A stretch of 42,190 bases of DNA from a virus: IMG/VR virus record IMGVR_UViG_3300034012_002645, positions 1 to 42,190 of that record; one strand, written 5' to 3'. Made by a program: the position numbers and the translations under genes. Shown piece by piece: positions 14,313 to 22,306 of the stretch. Position 1 is the stretch's first letter; every line of letters starts with the position of its first letter. The notes beneath the pieces are model-generated. The model was not told where the DNA came from. It worked only from the letters and a program-made list of their open reading frames with translations, and made no database searches.

Positions 14313-15401
14313 TTAAGCCGCTTTGGCTTGGGTTAATTCTTGGGCCAAGGCCGCGCCGATCACGGACGGCTTGATCGCCAGGCGTTTCTTGCCGCGGTAG
14401 TTCACTTCTTCGACGGCTTCGGGCAGCACCTTCTTGACGTCTTGGGCGAGGAATCCGACATGCTTGGCTCCGGGCTCCCCGCTCCCTGCTCCCTGCTCTT
14501 TGTATTTGAACTCGTAGGCGGTCAAGCCAAGCACGCTACCAGCTTTGCCGAGCGGCTTGATGTCCTTCTTCATCCGTTTGTCCGAGAAGATGGACGAACC
14601 GATGTTGCCGATCATGCCCATCATCCCGGCCTGGCGCATCGCGCCCGCTTGGAGGTTGGCGCCTTGGATCGCGGCTTGGTTATTCATCGCCGAGTTATAC
14701 ATCGAGCCTTGGAGATTCCGGTTAAAGGATTCGACGTTGCCCGCCTGGTTCACGGCATTGTTGAACGTGTTGCCGATCAGCTGCGTGCCTTGTCCCATGG
14801 TCGCTTGGCCCAGGCCGAAGGCCGGGTTGAGTCCGCGGGCGAAAGGGTCGAGGGCGCCGTAGCCTTCGGCTAGGGTGATCCGGCGGCCGCGGCGGGCGAG
14901 GTCGAGCTGGTTGGCACCGAGGGCGAATTGACGCCGCTGGTCGAGACGCTGCTGCGACATGGCATCCCGGTTGAGGATTTCCGCGGCCGACGATCCGGCG
15001 CTGGTGCCGAGACCGCGGCCGGCAAAGGCGCCGCGGGCGGATTGCTGCGCCGCCCGCTCCTGCTCCGGCGAGAGCGAACGTCCGAGCATCAGCTCCTCTT
15101 GAGCCTGACGCTGGATCTCCGCCTCGATGGCGCTGGGGGCGCTGGCCGCTTGCAGTTCCTGGTCCATCACGCCACGGGTCCGGGCGAGGTATTCATTGTC
15201 CAACTCCCCCGCCACCTGACGGGCCGTGCCGAGCTGCATGGCCGTCATCTTGGGATACAGACGCTCGAGCGAACGCTCCTGCTCCTGCATCTGTTGGATG
15301 GCCGACCGCGTCGCCGCGGCATACATCCGGTCGTAATCGATTGGCGTCGGCGCCGGCGGTGCCGGCGGCGGTGCTGGTGCTTTTGATCCTCCTCCACCCA
15401 T
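14313..15401 (-). CDS. Virion protein with C-terminal S74 self-cleaving chaperone domain
   Basis: 362 residues with strong Shine-Dalgarno AGGAGG. MGGGGSKAPAPPPAPPAP is a Pro-rich start; residues about 35-265 are helical and Gln/Ala-rich. Residues 273-362 form a peptidase S74 intramolecular chaperone: S273-D-K-R-M-K278 is the cleavage Ser/Lys pair, followed by LTAYEFKYK, KHVGFLAQDVKKVLPEAV and LAIKPSVIGAALAQEL. S74 domains trimerise a fibre and then cut themselves off. Finding one on a helical protein next to the ejection genes is odd. A heptamer block (14467-14494) encodes its GAGSGEPGA loop. Confidence 0.8.
   Translation of the reverse strand: MGGGGSKAPAPPPAPPAPTPIDYDRMYAAATRSAIQQMQEQERSLERLYPKMTAMQLGTARQVAGELDNEYLARTRGVMDQELQAASAPSAIEAEIQRQAQEELMLGRSLSPEQERAAQQSARGAFAGRGLGTSAGSSAAEILNRDAMSQQRLDQRRQFALGANQLDLARRGRRITLAEGYGALDPFARGLNPAFGLGQATMGQGTQLIGNTFNNAVNQAGNVESFNRNLQGSMYNSAMNNQAAIQGANLQAGAMRQAGMMGMIGNIGSSIFSDKRMKKDIKPLGKAGSVLGLTAYEFKYKEQGAGSGEPGAKHVGFLAQDVKKVLPEAVEEVNYRGKKRLAIKPSVIGAALAQELTQAKAA
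14467..14494. repeat. Heptamer block inside the S74-domain gene (4 x 7 bp)
   Basis: GCTCCGG, GCTCCCC, GCTCCCT, GCTCCCT in perfect 7-bp phase, encoding a Gly/Glu/Pro loop in the S74 domain between its two conserved halves. Same family as 12662-12689. Confidence 0.7.
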
Positions 15402-15405
15402 AATG

Positions 15406-15753
15406 TTATCCTCCTACTTTCTTCATTAGTTTATCCCACCGGTAAATCCGTGGTTCAAATTGTTGGCGGCGATACCAGCCGACCCATTGGTGCGGGCGTG
15501 GCGCCACACGCAGAAACTCCCGCACAGCATTTGTGTGGCCAGCAGAAGCAGCCAAACGCACGAACCAGCAGTTAGGCTCGCCGTCTTCAAAGGCTTGCTC
15601 CTCCGCATTCCACCGCGCTTCGCTGGCCAGCATGAACGTCTTGGAGCTGTTCCAGACAAGGCCCGAAGACAGATGCTCGCCGAGCAGCGTCCAGAAGTCC
15701 GTCGTTGCGTCGTGATCGTCTTGCCATGCTTTTGCTTTTTGCCATGGGGTCAT
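15406..15753 (-). CDS. Hypothetical virion-region protein (115 aa)
   Basis: 115 residues from ATG 15753, which overlaps the preceding stop by 4 nt; an earlier in-frame Met at 15774 is less likely. Rich in Trp and charged residues (MTPWQKAKAWQDDHDATTDF; WVGWYRRQQFEPRIYRWDK). It looks like a small compact alpha/beta protein of the kind found between nozzle and internal protein genes in podoviruses, where GNAT-like folds are common. I cannot see a firm acetyl-CoA motif. Function unknown. Confidence 0.55.
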   Translation of the reverse strand: MTPWQKAKAWQDDHDATTDFWTLLGEHLSSGLVWNSSKTFMLASEARWNAEEQAFEDGEPNCWFVRLAASAGHTNAVREFLRVAPRPHQWVGWYRRQQFEPRIYRWDKLMKKVGG

Positions 15754-16364
15754 CGGAAGATGGCAAGCATGCACAACTGGTCTTCGTCGCGAAGCGATCC
15801 GTTATCTTGTCGTGAAAACAAAACACTGAAACTGCTTGCCGTTTGTAAGCCTACTGTAAGGTGGCCGAACCAAGTGCCGGCAATAATACTCTGACTTGAT
15901 CCATTGACTACTGCATAGTTGGCATCTGCCATAGCCGTTGTGAATGTTACTGTGTAGTCGCCCGTTCCGTTCTTAAGCACGCTCGCCACGTTGCCGCTGG
16001 CTCGGATATGCACGTTGGCTCCGTTGGTTGACGCTCCGGTATTTGTGGCGTTTCTGGCTCCGTTGAAGTTGACCCAAGCACGGCAACCATAAATGGGCGC
16101 AGAGCCTGTCTGCGCTCCGTCAAGTTTTGCGGCGGTGATAGCACCATCCGCAACTCGCGCAATCGGCAGCGTGCCGGTGGTCAACTTGCTGGCGTCGATG
16201 TCGCTGGCCAGCTTGGCGTTGGTCACGTTCGCGTCCGCAATTTTCGCGGTCGTGACTTCGTCATTGCTCAACGTGATCGTTGCACTATTGACCATCTGGT
16301 TGAGCAGGCCCGGCAAGACCGTGTTGCCAGAGGCCCATGTATATCCTGTAGTTGCTGTTGCCAT
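15750..16364 (-). CDS. Tail fibre-like protein with trimer repeat region (204 aa)
   Basis: 204 residues, Shine-Dalgarno AAGGAGA. Residues about 30-85 carry repeats of the form TAKIADANVTNAKLASDIDA and SKLTTGTLPIARVADGAITA, a beta-helix-like stalk seen in many phage fibres. The C-terminal 110 residues are beta-rich (YTVTFTTAMADANYAVVNGS) and look like a receptor-binding knob. One of at least four fibre-type genes in the window. Confidence 0.7.
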   Translation of the reverse strand: MATATTGYTWASGNTVLPGLLNQMVNSATITLSNDEVTTAKIADANVTNAKLASDIDASKLTTGTLPIARVADGAITAAKLDGAQTGSAPIYGCRAWVNFNGARNATNTGASTNGANVHIRASGNVASVLKNGTGDYTVTFTTAMADANYAVVNGSSQSIIAGTWFGHLTVGLQTASSFSVLFSRQDNGSLRDEDQLCMLAIFR

Positions 16365-16383
16365 TGATTATTCTCCTTAGTTG

Positions 16384-18399
16384 TTAAGCTGCGTTCCTTG
16401 TCTCAGTCGGCGGGTTGCTCGGTCCTGCGGCCTCGATGCTGACGTTGCGGATCTCCGGCCGGTTGGCCGTGGTTAGAAATTCCAGTTCGCAGTAATGCGC
16501 TTTCTGCCGGATCGGTTGCTTGAGCGTGTAGTCTTCGGCCAAGCCGGAAGTGTTGGTCTGCCCCGGCACCAGCGTGATCGTGGCGTCAGGGTTGATCGTG
16601 ATGGCTTTGACCGTCACCGATCCGGTGTTAGGCAAGACGACATCGGCGAGCGAGCGGACGAAGCGTTTGGTGCTCATGCTGCCCATACCGTAGCGCCGCG
16701 TGACAATGCGGCCGGGGACCGGCGTGATGACATCGGCCTGCACGTCGGGCGACTGGTCGCCTTCCTCGATCTCGTCAAGGAGCATGAGGCGTCCGGCCTT
16801 GTTGCTGACAAAGAGGCGGCGCTCGTTGGCGCGGGTGGCGACGACGAAGTCATCCACGCCGAAGCCGTAGATGTCGCGGGTTTCCCACTGGTCGTTCAAG
16901 GCATTGTATAGGAAGACGCCGTTGTTGTTGTCGGCACCGGCCAGCGGGACGGCGAGGTAGTAGCGGTTGCTATACCAGAGGCCGACCGAGTTCTTCACCA
17001 GCGTGGCGTTGAGATCATCGAGCTGGTTGGCGATGGGGTCGCTGAGTGGCTTGGTGTCGCCGCGTAGTTTAAGGTCGAGCCTGCTGTCGAGACGGTAGAC
17101 ACCGGAGTCCGAGAGGAAATAGACAAACTGCCCCGCCGTGGCGATGGATCGGCGGGCCGCGCAGCCGACCTCGTCGGTGAGGAGCGTGAGCTTACTGAGT
17201 GCCGTGTCGATAGCCGTAGAGGCGCCGTCTGTGCTGGCAAATTGGTTGACCTCGGCGAGCCAGATGGACTTTCTACAAAAGACGAGGAAGCTGTTCTCCA
17301 CCCACGGATGGACCGCGACAACGAAGTCATTGCTGCCCGCACCGGCGCGGAAGGAAGCCCAGTAAGGATCGTAGCTATTGGCGTCCAAAATATCGCTGAT
17401 GAGCACGTTGTTTTTACCATCCGGCAGAACGAGCCGGTTGTTGACGTAGGTGCCCCAAGGCGTCGAGCGCATGGTCTTGTAGGTGGCCGAGAGTCCGGTC
17501 GGCACGCCTGCGGGACTGCGGACAAAGGAGGTCGTGATGCCGTCCCAGTATAAAGGTGCCTTTACTCGGCGGATGGTGCGTCCGCTGGTCGTGGCGTCGG
17601 TCGCGGTGCCGGACGGCACGGTGATGGTAAAGCTATTGGTGGAGGACGTGGCGATGTCGTATTCCACGCCGTCAAAGGCCGCGACATTGCTCCCCTCGAT
17701 GCGCACGCGGGCACCAGCAGGGAATCCGTGGCCGGTCAGGTTGACGGTCGCCGTGGTGGACGCCACGGTGATGCCGCCGGTGGTCACGTTCTTGATCACC
17801 CAGCCGGGGCGCGAGGCGTCGGCTTCGCGGAAGAGGTAGAGGCGGTCGTTGGCCTGCGTCATGGAAATCGTGTCGGTCGGCTCGATGACCTCGTCCGGCG
17901 ATGTTGGGTAGCCCAGTTCCTGCGGGAGCACGCTGATGACGATGGTGTCGCCGTTCTCGTCTACGATCTCCTCGCTGCCCTGAGAGACGGCAGTAACCAG
18001 AAAGCCGCCCGCCCAGACACCGGCAAAGGATTGGTTGTCGTCCAAGAGAATCGTGTAGGCGCGGTCGCCGCCCGCCAGCACGACGATCTCCGCGCTCTGC
18101 ACCTGATCCGGCGAGCGGTAGACGCTGGCCGCAAAGATGCCGCCGCTGTAGACGCTCTGCACGATCGGCGCGTTGGGCGCAGGGTTCAGCACGAAGGGCA
18201 CCGTGAGCGGCGAGCTGGCCACGCTGATGCCATCCGCCATGCGCTTGGCGCCCTTGCGCGTCACCGCAACGCCACGATCAAGCCGCATGTTCTCCGAGAG
18301 CTGGAGCATGCCAGCGGGCAACGCAACCGGATTGATGCGCGAGGCATAGCCTGCGAATCCGGCGTCACCGTCGCGGAGGATGGGGCTTTCGAGGGGCAT
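16384..18399 (-). CDS. Tail nozzle (gp12-like tail tube) protein
   Basis: 671 residues. The N-terminus (DGDAGFAGYASRINPVALPA, then ENMRLDRGVAVTRKGAKR) is characteristic of the long tail-tubular/nozzle proteins of podoviruses, which cap the tail and meet the receptor. It is beta-rich throughout. A fold with Ig-like Thr/Val stretches is seen near residues 205-280 (ITVASTTATVNLTGHGFPAG). It sits between two fibre genes, as expected for the fibre-holding part of a short tail. Assignment rests on recall of the family and on position. Confidence 0.75.
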   Translation of the reverse strand: MPLESPILRDGDAGFAGYASRINPVALPAGMLQLSENMRLDRGVAVTRKGAKRMADGISVASSPLTVPFVLNPAPNAPIVQSVYSGGIFAASVYRSPDQVQSAEIVVLAGGDRAYTILLDDNQSFAGVWAGGFLVTAVSQGSEEIVDENGDTIVISVLPQELGYPTSPDEVIEPTDTISMTQANDRLYLFREADASRPGWVIKNVTTGGITVASTTATVNLTGHGFPAGARVRIEGSNVAAFDGVEYDIATSSTNSFTITVPSGTATDATTSGRTIRRVKAPLYWDGITTSFVRSPAGVPTGLSATYKTMRSTPWGTYVNNRLVLPDGKNNVLISDILDANSYDPYWASFRAGAGSNDFVVAVHPWVENSFLVFCRKSIWLAEVNQFASTDGASTAIDTALSKLTLLTDEVGCAARRSIATAGQFVYFLSDSGVYRLDSRLDLKLRGDTKPLSDPIANQLDDLNATLVKNSVGLWYSNRYYLAVPLAGADNNNGVFLYNALNDQWETRDIYGFGVDDFVVATRANERRLFVSNKAGRLMLLDEIEEGDQSPDVQADVITPVPGRIVTRRYGMGSMSTKRFVRSLADVVLPNTGSVTVKAITINPDATITLVPGQTNTSGLAEDYTLKQPIRQKAHYCELEFLTTANRPEIRNVSIEAAGPSNPPTETRNAA

Positions 18400-18406
18400 T
18401 TAGTGA

Positions 18407-19192
18407 TTAGCCCTCATACATGATGTTGACCGATCCTGCGTCGAATGTGTCGGCGCCGTTGACGGTGGTGATTCGGATGCGGTCGAGAGAATCGGAGAGA
18501 GTTTTTGATCCACCTCCAAATTGCCCGCCGCCATTTTCTGTTATGCCGATTGAATGACTTGCAACCCAAGTGTTGCCGGAAACATTTGTGATGACGACAT
18601 GGCCGCTGCGAATATGACCTGCGGCCGATCCATCCAACACAAAACCAGCGCCCGAAGTTGCTATGTTGCAAGAATTAGCTCCGAACACATTTGCAGACGA
18701 ACTTGCATATCCTGTTGCTTCGATTCCCCCGCTGTCACCAAGGCGGACGAGAACCAAGCTGGTTCCGGTCGTGCTTACTCCATTAAGCATCACCGTAATC
18801 CGCTTCGCCCAAGACGGAATGCCGGTAAAGTCGATTTCGGTTCCGCTCGTTGTGTTTTGCGCTGTTGCCAGCGCAAGCGGCTGAGTCAACATCGTCGGCG
18901 TCACCTTCGCGCTGCCAATCGCCGTAACACCAGCATTGCTGATCGTCACGTCGCCGGTCACGGCAACCTTAGTTGCCACGTTGCTGCCGTTGCCGACAAG
19001 GATGTTGGCGCTGTCCAGTGCGGCGAGCTTACTGAAGGCAATGGCCGCCGCCGCATCAATGTCCGCATTGACCAGTCCGCCGCGCACAACGGAGGCGGCG
19101 ATGCGCTTGGTCAGTCCGCTCTGCTCAATGACGAACTCGTCGCCGGATGCGAGGGTGGTGGCTTGGGTTAGTTGTCCGATTGTTTTGGCCAT
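18407..19192 (-). CDS. Tail fibre-like protein (261 aa)
   Basis: 261 residues. The start (MAKTIGQLTQATTLASGDEF, then VIEQSGLTKRIAASVVRGGL) is a common N-terminal attachment module of phage fibres. Residues about 45-105 form a short repeated stalk (AAIAFSKLAALDSANILVGN; VTISNAGVTAIGSAKVTPTM), and a beta-rich tip follows. Ends 7 nt before the nozzle gene. An octamer/heptamer tract lies upstream and no Shine-Dalgarno is visible. Confidence 0.7.
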   Translation of the reverse strand: MAKTIGQLTQATTLASGDEFVIEQSGLTKRIAASVVRGGLVNADIDAAAAIAFSKLAALDSANILVGNGSNVATKVAVTGDVTISNAGVTAIGSAKVTPTMLTQPLALATAQNTTSGTEIDFTGIPSWAKRITVMLNGVSTTGTSLVLVRLGDSGGIEATGYASSSANVFGANSCNIATSGAGFVLDGSAAGHIRSGHVVITNVSGNTWVASHSIGITENGGGQFGGGSKTLSDSLDRIRITTVNGADTFDAGSVNIMYEG

Positions 19193-19202
19193 AGGATTAG
19201 AG

Positions 19203-19237
19203 GTGTGAAAGTGGGAAGGTAAAAGGTGGGAAGGTTA
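19203..19237. repeat. Short tandem repeat tract (AGGTGGGA type)
   Basis: Imperfect 7-8-bp units of the AGGTGGGA family, from 10 nt upstream of the fibre start at 19192 to the stop of the amidase gene. The same family is at 36893-36916. Confidence 0.5.
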
Positions 19238-19822
19238 GTTGAGGGCGGCTTTGAGGCGGCTCTTGAATCTTGCGGCGTCACCCGGGGAGATGTCGGTTTT
19301 GCGGGTTGGGGCGACTTGTTGGTGGGTGAGGACGAGGTTCATCGGGATGTTCCACTTGCGCATGCGGGGGACGAGGTATTCTAGGGCGCTGTTCATCGCC
19401 GCTTCGCCGAGTGGGTCTTCGTAGGTGTTGCCTTCCCAGGCCACGCCGAGGCTCCAACTGTTGAGGTCGGAGCGGCCTTGCCATGAGCTGCGGCCGGCGT
19501 GCCAGCAGCGGTCGGTGTCGCTTCCGAAGACGGTGCGGCGGCCGTCCCTGGCGATGAGGACGTGGTAGCTCACCTTACTCGCGGGGTTGGTGATCCAGGC
19601 GCAGCTGCCCCGGTAGCTGCCGTCCGAATGATGCAGGACGACGGCTTGCGGCTTGATGCGGTTGGCTTGTTTGTTCGGCGTGCTGAGTCGGCGTTCGTCG
19701 TAGGTCGTCAGCGGTGGCTCGACGGTGTAGCTCGTTGTGGATGCGGAGGGCAAATTCGGCAAGGCCGGCGCTGGGGTAGCGTCGGATTTCTTGCCAAAGA
19801 TTCTCTTGAGCCAGGTCCACAT
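19235..19822 (-). CDS. Endolysin: N-acetylmuramoyl-L-alanine amidase (amidase_2)
   Basis: 195 residues. Amidase_2 core from about residue 58: VVLHHSDGSYRG (zinc His64/65), ASKVSYHVLIARDGR, CWHAGRSSW, NSWSLGVAWEGN, and the second ligand set at H167 and D177 (LTHQQVAPTRKTDISPGDA). It cuts the amide bond between muramic acid and the stem peptide. The first 57 residues (MWTWLKRIFGKKSDATPAPA) are a hydrophobic/basic start and Pro/Thr linker that may act as membrane anchor. It is last of a lysis group of four, 3 nt after the lipoprotein gene. Confidence 0.88.
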   Translation of the reverse strand: MWTWLKRIFGKKSDATPAPALPNLPSASTTSYTVEPPLTTYDERRLSTPNKQANRIKPQAVVLHHSDGSYRGSCAWITNPASKVSYHVLIARDGRRTVFGSDTDRCWHAGRSSWQGRSDLNSWSLGVAWEGNTYEDPLGEAAMNSALEYLVPRMRKWNIPMNLVLTHQQVAPTRKTDISPGDAARFKSRLKAALN

Positions 19823-19825
19823 GGG

Positions 19826-20002
19826 TTATTTCGCGTAGCCTTTGGTCGGGGGATTGACGGTGACGGTGGCTTGTTGCTTGAGGAAGTCGTAGCCGACGGT
19901 GACGCAGCTGGTCATCGACAGAGCGATGAGCGCGAGGGCTGAGACTTGGAGGCAGCGGCGGGTCCGGAGGCCCCGCCCTACCTGGTCGGCTTGCGGTTTC
20001 AT
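19826..20002 (-). CDS. Small lipoprotein, o-spanin (Rz1)-like
   Basis: 58 residues from ATG 20002. N-terminus MKPQADQVGRGLRTRRC, then hydrophobic LQVSALALIALSMTSC with a lipobox-like M-T-S-C (Cys33), then a short polar tail (VTVGYDFLKQQATVTVNPPT). Size, lipid anchor, and position between a holin candidate and the endolysin suggest an outer-membrane spanin subunit. No inner spanin partner is evident, so this is tentative. The basic residues before the signal core are encoded by a GGTAGGG palindromic element (19958-19983). Confidence 0.55.
   Translation of the reverse strand: MKPQADQVGRGLRTRRCLQVSALALIALSMTSCVTVGYDFLKQQATVTVNPPTKGYAK
19958..19983 (-). repeat. GGTAGGG palindromic element, subfamily 2, in the lipoprotein gene
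   Basis: On the minus strand GGTAGGGCGGGGCC, TCCGGA and CCCGCC; the stem pairs CCCGCC (19973-19978) with GGCGGG (19958-19963). It encodes about residues 7-15 of the lipoprotein, the positively charged start of the signal peptide. Confidence 0.6.
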
Positions 20003-20010
20003 CCTTCGTG

Positions 20011-20184
20011 TTACAGGCGGGCGGTGCCGTCTTTCGCTACCACTAATCCCCATGCAGCCATGAGGCTGGCGGCGATGAGGCCGATGTCAGGGATGGTGCC
20101 GGTGGCAAGGAATTCCTTCGCGCCAGTCGCCAAGGCGATGAGGGCGGTGAGGATTCCGATGGTCGTTGTTTTCCAGTTTCTCAT
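20011..20184 (-). CDS. Small two-span membrane protein, holin candidate (57 aa)
   Basis: 57 residues from ATG 20184, which overlaps the stop of the previous gene by 4 nt. Two hydrophobic segments: TIGILTALIALATGAKEFL (about 8-26) and DIGLIAASLMAAWGLVVA (about 33-50), then KDGTARL. The form MRNWKTTTIGILTAL...GLVVAKDG is common in small phage lysis-region proteins. It may form the membrane hole alone or with the 68-residue protein before it. Confidence 0.6.
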   Translation of the reverse strand: MRNWKTTTIGILTALIALATGAKEFLATGTIPDIGLIAASLMAAWGLVVAKDGTARL

Positions 20185-20387
20185 TTGTTTGCTTTCTGTT
20201 TTTTGCGGAGGTCGTGAAGGACCGAAATTAAGGTGACAACGCCGACCGCGAGGCCGACACATAGACCGGCGACACGGAGATAGACTTCAAGGTGGCTGAC
20301 CATAGAAACCGCCGCGCTGCCGATGCTGGCAAACGTGCCGAGGGCGCCGCGCTCAACCGTGGAAAGGTGTTGCTGCATGTAGCTCAT
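20181..20387 (-). CDS. Small membrane protein, holin/antiholin candidate (68 aa)
   Basis: 68 residues from ATG 20387 (ATGA overlap with the preceding stop; an in-frame start 2 codons earlier is less likely). Hydrophobic segments LGTFASIGSAAVSMV (about 17-31) and YLRVAGLCVGLAVGVVTLIS (about 36-55) with a basic tail (HDLRKKQKANK). This layout fits a class II-type holin. Three small membrane/lipid genes and the amidase follow in order, supporting a lysis cassette. Confidence 0.6.
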   Translation of the reverse strand: MSYMQQHLSTVERGALGTFASIGSAAVSMVSHLEVYLRVAGLCVGLAVGVVTLISVLHDLRKKQKANK

Positions 20388-20659
20388 AGCCACACCCTCC
20401 GTTGCTGTGTCGGCGTGACGCTGTAGTCTGCCGCCGGGTCAGGCCGGTCGTCGGTCACGCGGAGGTTGAGGTGCCAGCCGTCGAGCAGCGTGCTGACGGG
20501 GTTCTCGGGGTCGGTGTTGTCTACGTCTGCCAGCACACCCACAGGATCAAGCGCATAGCCTTCGCCGCTGGTCTTCCAGCCGGTCTCGCTGTCGTAGTAA
20601 TCGGCCAGCGCGCCTTGCGCCGTGGCTTCACTGGGGAATTTGTAGAGGTAGTCCGTCAT
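20384..20659 (-). CDS. Conserved-type phage protein between fibre and lysis genes (91 aa)
   Basis: 91 residues, beginning MTDYLYKFPSEATAQGALAD and including EGYALDPVGVLADVDNTDPE and LLDGWHLNLRVTDDRPDPAA. Proteins with this 'YALDP.G....GWHLNLR' outline are common just after fibre genes in phages (recall, not searched); their function is unknown. It ends with a 4-nt overlap to the holin candidate. Confidence 0.6.
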   Translation of the reverse strand: MTDYLYKFPSEATAQGALADYYDSETGWKTSGEGYALDPVGVLADVDNTDPENPVSTLLDGWHLNLRVTDDRPDPAADYSVTPTQQRRVWL

Positions 20660-20660
20660 G

Positions 20661-21983
20661 TTACGTCGTGAGTTGTTGCAGCAGCGTGTTGCTCAAGCGG
20701 CGGGGCCAGTAGGCGATCTTGCGGATGTGGCCGTTCCAAGGAATAAACCCTTGTGTTGTTGCTCCTATTCTTGCCCTGTCAACTGTTGGCAATGTTCCAG
20801 ACAAGTCTATAAGCGCCGTTGTGCCATTTGTTGAACTCGCAAAATCGTTTGTTTTATAGGCAGCCGCAATTTTCCCAATAGAACCATTGGGAAACCCGAT
20901 TCCGCTTGAGGCTTGCAAAACAGCTTGCTGTGATCCTCCAGCGGTAACAATAAATACAGAGGCATCGGTGCCAGATTGCCTTGCAAGCGTAATGCGATTG
21001 TTTAATGTCCCGTCAGCAATATCAATAATGCCCTGACCATTCGTGTTTGCTGCGATGGGCATAGTGGTTATCCCCTCCGCAAACAAAGTCCCCTCGCTCT
21101 GATTGTAGAAGCTGGAGATCGGCGTGACGACCGCACTGTCCGCTGCGCGGGTGGCGGCGGCGGATGTTGTCGGTATGTAGGACGTGGCGAATGCGCCTTG
21201 CTCTAGCTGCGGGGCGGCTATGCGGAGGGTTAGGTCGATGGGGTTGCCGTTGGTGTAAATGACCTCAAAGTTGTAAGTGACCCTCGCAACCGTTGCGTCG
21301 CTGAACGTGTGCGTGCTGGTAATTCTTTGCGAGTTAAGCTTTGCTGATGTTGGGACGAATGTTACTGTGGACGCTTGCCCAGCAATGGCTGATCCGCCAG
21401 AAGTTCTTCCAGTTACATATCCGCGAAAAGTTGCGTTTGTAGTTGCTCCAGCTTGCAACTTAATATACGTCGAACCACTCCATGTTTGTCCATCGGCGGC
21501 AACAATTTGCGTTATGGATTCTGTATTAAAGCTCAAAACCCCATTGGACGTTGGAGTGCCGCTGACCTTTAGGTCTATGTAGGAAAGGCCGTCTTCTGTT
21601 CCTGTGCCGAGTATTTCTGCTGAAATTCCGTTGGTATTGTGACCAGAAGTCGACCAATTCGTCGGCATCACCCCACCACTCCCAATCACCCCATTGGTCG
21701 AACCACCAGCCTGCGCGTTGCGGATGCTGTTGGTTCTGGCCTCCTCGATGAGAAGCCCCAAGCTGCTGCCGCCGGAATGGTCGAAGCGTGGCGTGTCGTT
21801 GGCGGCGGTTTGCAGGGTGCCGTTGGCGTCGAAGAAGGTGGCGTTCGATGCCCGCGTGAAGGTGATCGCGGGGCCGGTGCCGTTGTTTAAGGTCTTCTCA
21901 CCGGCAAAGTCGCGGCTGAAGGTCGGCCGCGCGATGGCGGCGCCGGACCCAGCGTTCAGCAACAATGTCGGGGCGAGGATCAT
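20661..21983 (-). CDS. Fibre/spike protein with carbohydrate-binding-like domains (440 aa)
   Basis: 440 residues. The N-terminus (SRDFAGEKTLNNGTGPAITF, then TRASNATFFDANGTLQTAAN and GLLIEEARTNSI) is the signature of 'phage head spike/fibre' proteins. The middle contains a jelly-roll-like part ending in LRIAAPQLEQGAFATSYIPT, typical of carbohydrate-binding modules. The C-terminus (AYWPRRLSNTLLQQLTT) resembles a concanavalin-like end. It starts by a TAATG 1-nt overlap with the 84-residue gene. Base composition is lower in GC than neighbours around 20750-21650, consistent with exchange of receptor-binding parts. Confidence 0.75.
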   Translation of the reverse strand: MILAPTLLLNAGSGAAIARPTFSRDFAGEKTLNNGTGPAITFTRASNATFFDANGTLQTAANDTPRFDHSGGSSLGLLIEEARTNSIRNAQAGGSTNGVIGSGGVMPTNWSTSGHNTNGISAEILGTGTEDGLSYIDLKVSGTPTSNGVLSFNTESITQIVAADGQTWSGSTYIKLQAGATTNATFRGYVTGRTSGGSAIAGQASTVTFVPTSAKLNSQRITSTHTFSDATVARVTYNFEVIYTNGNPIDLTLRIAAPQLEQGAFATSYIPTTSAAATRAADSAVVTPISSFYNQSEGTLFAEGITTMPIAANTNGQGIIDIADGTLNNRITLARQSGTDASVFIVTAGGSQQAVLQASSGIGFPNGSIGKIAAAYKTNDFASSTNGTTALIDLSGTLPTVDRARIGATTQGFIPWNGHIRKIAYWPRRLSNTLLQQLTT

Positions 21984-22237
21984 TAGGCGGTGTAGGCGAT
22001 GATGCGACCGCTGTGCAGGTCGAGGGCGGTGAACTTGCCGAAGAGGATCGTGCCTGCCGGAATGACCGGGGCGCTGGCGTCGGTCGTGTTCGCAATGTCG
22101 GCGATGTTGCCGGTAAGCGTGTGGAACTTGGCGTCGGCGAGGACTTGGATGGCGAGCCAGTCGCCGGTGCGGGCCGTGGTGTCGGCGATGTAGATGCCGC
22201 CGCTGAGGCCGTTGGTGATTTTGTTGTTAGGGTTCAT
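21983..22237 (-). CDS. Small beta-rich virion protein (84 aa)
   Basis: 84 residues, MNPNNKITNGLSGGIYIADT then DWLAIQVLADAKFHTLTGNI and PAGTILFGKFTALDLHSGRI. This looks like a compact beta-barrel with the 'IPAGTILFGKFT...L..G.IIAY' ending, found in small structural proteins that precede fibre genes. Possible decoration or fibre-base protein. A four-heptamer block lies 5 nt upstream, without a Shine-Dalgarno. Confidence 0.55.
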   Translation of the reverse strand: MNPNNKITNGLSGGIYIADTTARTGDWLAIQVLADAKFHTLTGNIADIANTTDASAPVIPAGTILFGKFTALDLHSGRIIAYTA

Positions 22238-22242
22238 GAAGA

Positions 22243-22270
22243 GTTGAGCGTTGAGGGTTGAGAGTTGAGG
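22243..22270. repeat. Heptamer block (GTTGAGN x 4)
   Basis: GTTGAGC, GTTGAGG, GTTGAGA, GTTGAGG in perfect phase, 5 nt upstream of the ATG at 22237. The rest of the gap to 22306 holds two copies of TTCGTTAGC. Confidence 0.8.
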
Positions 22271-22306
22271 GTTTGGAAATACCTTCGTTAGCTTCGTTAG
22301 CTTTTG

